In this document: in pieces, positions 56,131 to 64,000 of the stretch
Numbering within the stretch: the stretch's first letter is position 1
Layout of the letters: every line of letters starts with the position of its first letter
NCBI GenBank assembly: GCA_004431415.1
Contig: QPMI01000180.1
Location: 62,001 to 126,000 of the forward strand
Length of the DNA stretch: 64,000 nucleotides
Origin: Cyanophora paradoxa
Taxonomy: Eukaryota > Glaucocystophyceae > Cyanophorales > Cyanophoraceae
Direction of reading: 5' to 3'
Position numbers and translations under genes: made by a program
The notes under the pieces: generated by a model
Seen by the model: the letters and a program-made list of their open reading frames with translations, nothing else
Databases searched by the model: none
What the model was told of the DNA's origin: nothing

Positions 56131-56238
56131 GTGAGGACCGCCCCGCCCGCTGCCGCAGTGCTGTCTGCCGGCTGCTGCTGTGCGCGCTACCTGTAGCTAT
56201 AGTACTATTGCATCATACGCTGGGAGTCGTAGTAGCCC

Positions 56239-56347
56239 CCCCAACGCAAAGCTCCGGCTGCGCTGGCCGGCGCCTTTTTTTCTGCGATGGCTCAAAAGCG
56301 TGCGCCATAAAAATAAGATGGCGCGCCATTTTATTTGGCGCACTACA
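56239..56347 (-). repeat. Right terminal inverted repeat, 109 bp
   Basis: Exact reverse complement of 51366-51474; outer end CTACA. The inner end carries CCAACGCAAA, the same word family found in the introns of the internal gene. Confidence 0.92.
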
Positions 56348-56352
56348 ATCCC
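56348..56352. repeat. Target site duplication, right copy (ATCCC)
   Basis: ATCCC directly follows the right terminal repeat. Confidence 0.7.
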
Positions 56353-56897
56353 CACGGGCCACTGCGCAGCGGGGTACGGTGAATTATTGCCATATAGGTA
56401 GCTCGAGAGTCGCCGAGTCTTAAGCCTCTAAGGTAGCCGCTTAGCTGCGCGGCCTGCGGCGCTGCGCCCACCGCACCGCCGGCCCGGCGCCGGGTACCGC
56501 CCGTCGCCCGCCAGCATGCACTGCGGCAGCTGCGGAAGCCTTGAAGCACAGCCATAGTTGCAGCTGTGAACAGTGAATTTCCCCGCTCGAGCTCGCCGAG
56601 GATCCGCAGCCGGATCCCGGAGTGCCGCATTCCGGCTCGTCGGCGGCTGTAACGCCCAGATCCGTATCGTATTTCGTCGCTTTTCTTGCCGCGGGTGTGC
56701 AGGCGGCCACACAGACTGCGCTGGAGCGCGCGGCACAGTTATCGTCGTCACCGCCGACCCGGCGAGGCCCGCGCACGGCGCAGCGACGATCTGGCGTCCG
56801 AGAAGGAACATCATTCGGAATGGTGACAGCCGGCCGCGGCCCGCCGCGGCCGCGGCCGCCCGACCACCCGGCGCCGGAGCGCCATGCCCTGTTACGC
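56353..56897. other. Intergenic, 5' flank of the beta-helix membrane gene
   Basis: Lies between the transposon-like element and the plus-strand gene starting at 56898. Plus-strand in-frame ATGs exist at 56622 and 56820, so the leader could be partly coding. No promoter motif is recognised. Confidence 0.45.
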
Positions 56898-59800
56898 ATG
56901 CATTGGCGGCGTGGCCGGTCCGCCTTCGGCCGCGCGGCGGCGGCGGCGGTAGCAGCGGCGGCGTTTCCGCTGCTTCTTCTGACCTTCGTCAACTTCTGCG
57001 GGGAGGCGCGGGCGGCGACGCTGGCGGTCTCGCCCTCGGGGGCGGACTCCGCAACCTGCGGCGGGCCCTCCGCGCCCTGCCGCTCCATCCGCCACGGTGC
57101 GGCGCCGCGCGCCCGCGCCTGCGCGCTGCGAGCTGACCGTGGGGGGGGGACTGCGGCGTCGCTGCGCAGCGCTGGGGCTGGCGAGGCCCGGGGACACGCT
57201 GGAGCTCGCCAAGGGGAGGCACGCGGCCGGCGGGGAGCTTCAGCCGCGCGTCGAGGGCCTCACCATCGCCGGCGCCACGGGCGACCCCGCGGACGTCGTC
57301 ATTGACGGGGAGAAGAAGGACCGCATCCTCTATTTCGGGGACGCGGCGGCCAACTTCCGGCTGCGGGGCGTGACGCTGCTCAACGGGCGGGCCTGGACGG
57401 GCGGCTGCGCCGTCTTCGACATGCTCCTCAACACGTCCGCCGGCGCCACCGTCGACCGCGTCGTCTTCGATGGCTGTGAGGCGACCGGGTGCCGCCCCGC
57501 CCGCCCCGCCGCCCGCCTCCCGCCCGGGCCGCCGCCGACGCGGGCCGGGGCGGGGCAGGCTGGCGCCTGCGGAGAGCGGGAAGCTCCTGTACGTGGCGAA
57601 CTCGGGCGGGGGCGCCTACTTCGCGAGCGGCGCCTCGCCGCGCCTCGCGGGCGTCGTCTTCCGCAACTGCTTCGCGAAGCTCGCGGGGGGCGGCGTCTGG
57701 ACCCACGACGACTCCGGTGCCCCCCGCGGCCCCCCGGGGGCTCCCATCCCACGCCCGCTCTGGCCCCCTGACCGGCCGGCGGCAGGCCCCGTCTTCACGG
57801 ACAGCGTGTGGGAGGACAACAAAGCCGACGGCTTCGGCGGCGGTGCGGCCGCCCGCCCGCCGGCGCCGGCGGGCCTCGACTGACGGGGCGGGCCCGGGGG
57901 CGTGGCAGGGATGGTGCCGGAGAGCCGGAGCCGGCCGCTGGTGCGGCGGGGCCGCTTCTCCCGGAACGTGGGCCCCTTCGGCGGGGCCGTCGACTCGGGC
58001 CTCTCCTCCACCGCCCGCTACGAGGAGACCCTCTTCGAGGACAACTTCGCCCCCTGGTCCCCCCCGCCCCGCCCCGCCCGGCCTCCGGCCCGGCCGCAGC
58101 CCCGCCGAGGCGGCCTTGCGCGGCAGGTCGGGCGGGGCGGTGTACCACTACGGCAACGACCGCCTCACCTTCTCCCGCTGCACCTTCCTCCGCAACACCG
58201 TCCGCCCCGCCCGCGCGCGCGCTGCTTGTCTGCGGCGGGCGGACGGGGCTGGGGACGGGGGGGCAGGCCGGGGGCGGCGGGGGCGGGGCGGTGGCGGTGT
58301 CAACGACGTGCGCGCCGGTGTACGAGGACTGCCGCTTCGAGAACAGCTCGACGATCAACGGCGGGGGCGGGCACGTCGTCATGACCGGCACCACCAGGCT
58401 CACCGCCCGCCGCTCCACCTTCCGCAACTCCCGCGCCGGCCAGGGCGGGTCCGTCCGGATCCCCGCCCGCCCACCCGCCCCGTCCGCCGGCGCCCTCTGA
58501 CGCCACGCTCTGCCGCGCAGGGCGTTCTACCAGCGTGCGGAGGCGGCGGTGGAGCTGGAGGGGTGCCTGGTGGAGGGCGCCCGCTCGACGCAGTGGGGCG
58601 GGGGCTTCATGGGCATCTGGGGCGACGGCAACTCTCTCGTGATGACCGACACCGTCGTCCGCGACGCCGCCACCGCCTCCGACCCCGGCGCCGCCCTCGT
58701 CCGCCCCCTCCATGCCACCACCTCGCTCCGATTCGACGTGCCCCAGCTGACGTCGGTGTCGTCCATTTCGGACGCAGCGGTTGGAGGGGGCCGTGAAGGT
58801 CGTCATCAGGAACTCGCGCTTCGAGAACTGCAGCGGGGCCAACTACGGCACCATCGCCGCCTCCGAGGGGGTGCCCTCGCTTCCCCCGCCCGCCCGTTGC
58901 CGCCGCCGCCGCCGCCGCCGCGCCTGAGGCTCGCGGTCGCTCGCTCGCGGCAGAGCACGGTCACCATCGTCGACACCGTCATCACCGGGAACTCGTGCGC
59001 CCCGCCCCGCCCCGCCCCGCCGGCCCGACGAGCGGGCGACCTAACGGGCGGACGGGGGCGCCGCGCGCGCGCGCGCAGGGCGGACTACGGGGGCGCGGTC
59101 TCGGTGCCGGACGACTGCAGCGCGGAGGTGGAGGGAGGGCTGGTCGCCGGCAACGCGGCGCGCGTGCACGGCGGGGCTTTCTACACGGCCGGGCACGGGG
59201 CGCGGCTGGTGGTGCGGGGCACGGAGGTGCGGGGCAACCGGGCGCCCCGCGGCGGGGCCCTCTTCGTCGAGAACGCCGCCCTCGTCGCCCTCGTCGGCGC
59301 CCGCCTCCTCGAGAACCGCGCCGAGTCCGCCCCTCCGCTGCTCACCTGAGCCCCAGCTGAGCCTCGGACGACCCGGCTGACTCGAGCTCGCTCGCGCGCG
59401 CGCGGCAGCTACGGGGCGGCTGTCGGTGTGGGAGAGGACGCGGCGGCGGAGGGCGGGGCGGCCTCGCTGCAGGCGAACGGGACGGCGTTCGAGCGGAACG
59501 CGGCGGCCGTCGCCGGAGCCGTCTTCTACTACGGGACCGACCGCGCCCGCTTCGAGGCGGACGAGGCGACGGCGGCGCTCACCAAGGACAACGCGGCGCC
59601 GTGGGGCGTCCTCGCCGCCACCCGCCCCGCCCGCATCGCGCTGGAGGGCCCCGCCGCTGTGGCGCACGCGCCGGGGCAGGGCTTCACCGTGCGGGCGAGC
59701 CTGCTGGACGCGCTCGGGCAGCGCGTCGCCCTCGCCGTGCCCCCCGTCGCCGTCGAGCTGCAGGCACCCGCCGGCCTCCAGGTCAACACCCTCACCCTCT

Positions 59801-62800
59801 GGAAGGTTCCCAAAGCACTCCTCTCTTTCCTTAGTTATCCCTGAAGCTTAAGCTTAAGCTCGAATCTAACGAACCCACTGGGCCGGGCCGGGCAGGTCTT
59901 CAAGGGCGGCTCCGTAGAGTTCGAGGTGGACGTCTTCGTGGACGGGGCGCGGGGGCGCAACTTCACCCTCCGCCTCGCCTCGGACGCCGGCGCCGCCGAG
60001 CTCGCCCTCGCCCTCCTCCCCTGCGCCCCGGGCTTCTCCTCCCTCGAGGGACCCGCCTCCTTCCGCTGCCTCCCCTGGTGCAACCCACCCGCCCCCCCGC
60101 CCCCCGCCCCTTTCTTTTGCCGGCCCCCCTCACCTCTTCCTTCCTTTCTTTTCCTTTTGCAGCGCGGCGGGGAGATACAACCTGCTGGGGGACTCGCATT
60201 GCCGGCCGTGCCCGCCCGGGGCCTCCTGCCCCGGCAAGACCTCGGTGCTGGCGGCGCCGGGCTTCTGGATGGACCCCGCCTCGCTCGCCGCCGGCGTCCC
60301 CGCCCTCTACCGCTGCCCCCGTCCGCCCCCTCTCTCCCTGCCTCGCTCGCGCCTCACGGGCGCGAACGCGCAGGCGGTTTCTGCTGCCCGGACGGCGACT
60401 GCGGCACGGAGGCCCCCTGGTGCGCGCGCGACGGAGAGCCGGCGAGCGGCGGGCCCCCTCGAAGCCCGGCTGACGCGGGGCCCCGGCAGCGCGGAGGCGC
60501 GGACGGGGACGCTGTGCGGGCGGTGCCTGCCGGGGTTCAGCGACTGGGGCGGCCAGTGCCGGCGCTGCGGGAGCCCGCAGTACGCCCTCCTCGTCCTCCC
60601 CTTCCTCGCCGGCGTCGCCGTCCGTCTCTACCCGCCCCGCCCCGCCCCTCCCCTCCCATCCTCCGATCGCCTCCTCTCCGCAGCTTGTGTCGGGGAGCTG
60701 GGTGCTCTCGGCGGGGACGCTGGCGCTCTCCTCGGGCAAGGTCAAGTCGCTGCTCTTCTTCGTGCAGGCCGTCGCCCTCGTCATGCAGGACGAGGCACGC
60801 CCGCGCCAGGCTTCAAGGCTTCCTCTCTCCTCCCGCCCCTCTTGACGGGGCGATCCCCCTCAGGTGGGCTCGCTGTTCGCGACGCTCTCGTGGGACGTTC
60901 TCCTGGCGTCGCCCCTCGCCTGCCCCTTCCAGATCTCCACCTTCCACCGCACCATGCTCGGCTACTGGGCCCGCCCCCCTCCCTCCCCTTCTCCTCCCCT
61001 CGCCGTCTGAGGGTGCGCGCCGCGGGGCCGCCGGGGCGCAGGTGCCGGCCTTCTCGTTCATCGCGCTGCTGCTGGCGATCATGCTCGCGCTGGGGGCCGA
61101 CCTCGTCCGGAGCCGCTGCTTTGGGCGCCCCCGCTCCTCCACCCGCTGGCGCGACCGCCTCTGGTCCGCCCCCACCCCACCCGCCCCCGCCAGCCTTTGC
61201 TTGCCGTCTGCTCTTCTTTCCTCTGACGGGCCCGCTCGAAGGTACGTCGCCTTCCAGATCGCCTCCGTAGCCTACATCGGTGCGCCCGCGCGCGCCCGCG
61301 CCCCCGGCCCCTCCTCCGGCCTCCCCGCCCCCGCCTCAATCGCGTCGGCAGCGATCGGGAACACGGCGATCAAGTACCTCGACTGCGTCCCCGTCGGCCC
61401 CGAGCGCGTCCTCCGCCGCTTCCCCGTGCGAGCGCTCTCCGCCCCGCCCCGCACCGCACCGCCCCGCCCCGCACAGCATCGCCTGACCTCGCCGGCGCAG
61501 GGCGTGTCGTGCACGGACCCGGAGTACCGGCAGTGGCTGCCCCTCGCGTGGTGCATGCTGATCGTGTACACGGCCGGCCTCCCCCTCCTCTTCATCGCCC
61601 TCGTCTACCGCCTCGTCCGCCCCGCCCCCTCCCCCGCCAAACCCCCGCAACGCTCCGCTGAGCGACGCCCGGCGCGGCGGGGCCGGGGCGGTGCACAGAG
61701 CCGGAAGGGGGCGCTGTACTCGACGGAGGCGATGGCGACGTACGGGCTGCTGTACAGCTGCTACCGGCCCCACTGGAAGTACTACGAGGTCGTCGTCATG
61801 GGCCGCCGCATCCTCCTCGTCGCCCTCGACACCGCCGTGCGCCCCCGCCCCCGCCGCCCCCGCCCGCCCGGCCGCCCGCCCGGCTCCGCTCCGGGACGCC
61901 GAGGGAGGGTGCGGGGCGGGCAGTTCGGGAGCAGCGACAACGTGCGGGCGCTCGCCCTCTTCGTCGCCACCCTCGCCTTCGGCGGTGCGGGGGACCGCGC
62001 CCCACCCCTCCCCGCCCCCTCCCCGCCCCCCACTCACGCGGCCGGGCAGCGCTGCACGCGCTGACGCGGCCGTACGGGCTCCCCTTCGACAACCTCATCG
62101 AGTCCTTCCTCCTCCTCGTCCTGGCCCTCGCGGCGGCGCTCGAGATCGCGGTCTCGGCGGCCTTCCTGCCCCCCGAGTACCCCCTGCGCTCGGTGCAGTA
62201 CGTGCTCTACGTGGGGACCTTCGCCTCCGGCTTCGCCCTCGTCTCCGTCCACTTCATCCGCCACGTCCGCCCCGCCCCCTCCAACTCCCCGCAGCCCTTT
62301 CCTTGCGATTGCCGTCGCTGAGGCGCGCGCGGGCCCCGCAGGCGCTGGCGGCGCGGCGGCGCAAGGCTGCGTGCGCGCCCGAGGGCGAGGAGGAGGAGGA
62401 GGAGGAGTCGACCCTGGAGCTCGTCCAAGTCGACCGCGCCGGCGCCGGCGGGCCCGGCGGGCCCCGGCCCCCGAGCGCCGGCAGCTCGCCTCTGGTGCGG
62501 CCGGCCAAGGGCGTGGACGGCGGCTCGGAGGGGGCCGAGGAGCGGCCGGCGGAGCGGGCGCGGCGGGCCTCGCCGGCGCCCTCCTCCTCGGCCGCCGACC
62601 TCCGCACCGTCTCCCTCCAGTCGTGGCGCACCCCGCGAGCCGTGCGCCCCGCCCCCGGCCCCGCCCCCGCCCCCGCCGGGCGCTCTGAGTCGGGGCGGCA
62701 GTGGCGGCGATGGCGGGGCCGGGGGCGAGGAGCACGCCTTCCCCCTCCTCCGCAGCATCGCCGCCGCGCGCCCCGCCCCGCCCCGCCCCGCCCCTCTGGA

Positions 62801-63579
62801 GGCGCCCTCGCTCACACTCGGCGGCAGATGACGGCGCCGGGCGGCGAGGGCTCCTGGCGGGGCGGCGGCGACGGGAGCCCGCGCGGCTCCACCGGCTCCA
62901 TCCGCATCCGCTCCCGCGGCCGCATCGCGGCGCCGGCGGCCGGCGGGGGCGGGGCGGGGCGGTAGCGGGAGCGGGAGCGGGAGCACGCCGCGGGGGCGGA
63001 GGCGTCGCCGCGGCCCTCGGCGGTGCTGGGCGCCGCGCTGGCGGGGCAGGGCGGCGGCTTCGCCTCAATCAACGCCTTCGCGGACCCGGCGCCGCCCTCG
63101 CGGGCCGTCCGCGTCGTCTACCACCCCGACCCCGCCGACCACCCGACCACGCCGCCGCCGCGCCCACGCCCCGCCCGCCGCCGACGCCCCCCCGCCGGCT
63201 TAGCGGCCTCGGTGGCGCCTGCGGGCGAGCAGGAGTCGGGTGGCCTCGGCCTGGTCGCGCGGGGCGCCCTCTGGACCGAGATTTCCCCTGGGCCGCCGGC
63301 GCGGGTACCGGTCCGGGCAGCGTGCGCACGAGCGTGGAGGGCGCGGGGCCGGCGGCGGCGGCGGCGGCGGCGATGTCCGCGGCTCCTCGTGGCGCTCCAT
63401 CGGCCGAAACTCGCCCGTCGCCTGGCCAGCCCGGCCCCCGCCTCGCCCCGGCCCTCCCGCCGCCCCCGCCCCCGCCCGAGCCAGCCGGCGGGCGGCAGCA
63501 CGCCCCGGCCCCCCTCTGGCGAGGCCGCCGCCCCGGATCCCAGCGCCTCCTCCCTCCCCCCGCCCGCCTGAGCCCTTAG
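56898..63579 (+). CDS. Large surface protein: beta-helix ectodomain, Cys-rich region and about eight TM helices
   Basis: ATG at 56898 is chosen because it starts a signal sequence (AAAAAVAAAAFPLLLLTFVN) followed by LAVSPSGADSATCGGPSAPC, the usual entry to pectin-lyase-like parallel beta-helices. Later exons give many short beta-helix rungs: DVVIDGEKKDRILYFGD, GVVFRNCFAKLAGGGVW, FTDSVWEDNKADGFGGG, AVYHYGNDRLTFSRCTFLRN, YEDCRFENSSTINGGGG, GGLVAGNAARVHGGAFYTAG and VRGNRAPRGGALFVENAALV (to about 59340). An immunoglobulin-like or PKD-like segment follows (to about 60000). A Cys-rich part has CRPCPPGASCPG (about 60200) and TGTLCGRCLPGFSDWGGQC. About eight hydrophobic helices follow from 60580 to 62270 (for example FSFIALLLAIMLALGADLV and FLLLVLALAAALEIAVSAAF). 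An acidic, Ser-rich cytosolic tail ends near 63579 or 63780; the last exons are uncertain. The role may be adhesion or sensing; no enzymatic motif is seen. Confidence 0.68.
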
Positions 63580-63689
63580 GGGCGCCTCTCCGCTCGCAGT
63601 GGATGCCGTCTCGACAGCCAATCGAGCTCTTTCCGTACCGCACCGCGGGGCGCGAGCGCGACGGGCGAGAAGGGTCGAAGGAGAGAGAT

Positions 63690-64000
63690 TTAAAAGGGGA
63701 AAAAGAGGGAAAGGGAAGGGGGAGGAGGGGAGGGAGGAAGGACAAGAGAAGTGATCATGACGGCGGGTTTACGCGGTGAGGGGCCGCGCGGGGCCCGCGG
63801 CGGGGGCAGGGGAGGGGGTTGCGGGCGGGGGCTGGAGTCCGGGCCGGGGCCGGGCGCGGCGAGGAGGGCCGGGGAGGACGGCGTCGGGTACAGGCCGTCC
63901 TCTTCGAGGGCCGCCACCAGCCGGCGCAGCGCCTCGGGCGCCGCCCGCCCCGCGGGCCGGCCGCGCCTTCCGGGCGGCGGGCGGGGCGCCGAGGGCGGCG
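63690..64000 (-). CDS. Partial coding region at the right edge, minus strand
   Basis: Reading in from the right edge, KARPAGRAAPEALRRLVAAL followed by EEDGLYPTPSSPALLAAPG looks protein-like. It then becomes Pro-rich and low-complexity. The start lies outside the window and the end is unclear (an open frame runs to 63690, but a splice near 63775 is possible). No family is recognised. Confidence 0.3.
   Translation of the reverse strand, partial: PPSAPRPPPGRRGRPAGRAAPEALRRLVAALEEDGLYPTPSSPALLAAPGPGPDSSPRPQPPPLPPPRAPRGPSPRKPAVMITSLVLPPSPPPPSLSLFFPF

Larger units (their letters stand above)
51366..56347. mobile_element. 4,982-bp DNA transposon-like element with 109-bp perfect terminal inverted repeats
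   Basis: The first 109 bases (51366-51474) recur as an exact reverse complement at 56239-56347. The ends are TGTAG...CTACA. Directly outside both ends is the 5-bp word ATCCC (51361-51365 and 56348-56352), the expected footprint of insertion. One multi-exon minus-strand gene fills the interior from 109 bp inside the right repeat to 8 bp inside the left repeat. The interior is visibly lower in GC than the host genes. TGT...ACA ends with a 4-5 bp duplication recall integrase-type (Ginger/TDD-like) cut-and-paste elements, but I could not see a DDE integrase in the protein, so the superfamily is open. Identical arms suggest recent activity. Confidence 0.85.

Noticed and set aside
1-64000. Prokaryotic or viral origin suggested by long overlapping open frames
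   Set aside because: High GC makes long chance frames. Genes have many spliceosomal introns and eukaryote-specific domain architectures.

Overview
The window is eukaryotic nuclear DNA, very GC-rich (about 70% by eye in the genes). Genes are split into many short exons by introns of about 60-120 bp. Many introns start with GC instead of GT, and they often carry a CTGAC/CTGAG element near a CAG acceptor. The gene set (adenylyl cyclase fused to phosphodiesterase, four-domain voltage-gated cation channel, receptor kinase with kelch and fibronectin-like repeats, glutathione transferase with a plastid-type presequence) suggests a GC-rich microalga, perhaps a haptophyte, pelagophyte or other secondary-plastid lineage. 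I cannot place it more precisely. No rRNA, tRNA or CRISPR array was recognised, but I did not fold the whole window.

Layout. (1) 222-2761 (+): long-chain acyl-CoA synthetase. Its 3' half plus a 2.6-kb spacer is tandemly repeated (units from 1359, 5345 and 9359), giving two pseudogene copies with a shared frameshift; each spacer carries a stray phosphodiesterase exon. (2) 11938-16518 (-): membrane/PAS/class III cyclase/PDE fusion. (3) 16519-21570: gene-poor, lower GC, with palindromes, a ~150-bp satellite whose units alternate in two types, a putative decayed 2.15-kb inverted-repeat element, and a duplicated channel-gene fragment split by a 504-bp hAT-like MITE with 8-bp target duplications. 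(4) 21571-34333 (-): very large receptor kinase with signal peptide, Pro-rich stalk, kelch repeats, about 13 FN3-like repeats (nine in a 1148-bp higher-order array), more kelch, TM and kinase. (5) 35617-44519 (-): four-domain cation channel with an unusual S/D/E/E pore ring. (6) 44698-46237 (+) GST, 46354-46895 (-) PLAC8 protein, 47292-50593 (+) beta-propeller type I membrane protein. (7) 51366-56347: a 4,982-bp element with identical 109-bp terminal inverted repeats and 5-bp target duplications, filled by one ~12-exon gene of unrecognised family. (8) 56898 to about 63579 (+): beta-helix, Cys-rich, polytopic membrane protein. (9) A partial minus-strand coding region at the right edge.

The genes do not form an operon-like pathway. 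Several concern the cell surface and signalling (cyclic nucleotide turnover, calcium/cation entry, receptor kinase, adhesive ectodomains). Divergent pairs 178 bp apart (channel/GST) and about 400 bp apart (PLAC8/beta-propeller) may share promoters. The best candidate for something undescribed is the 5-kb inverted-repeat element at 51366-56347, whose introns are full of the same CAACGCA/TGCGTTG words found at the inner ends of its terminal repeats. Exon boundaries given here were read by eye and are approximate unless a splice is described.
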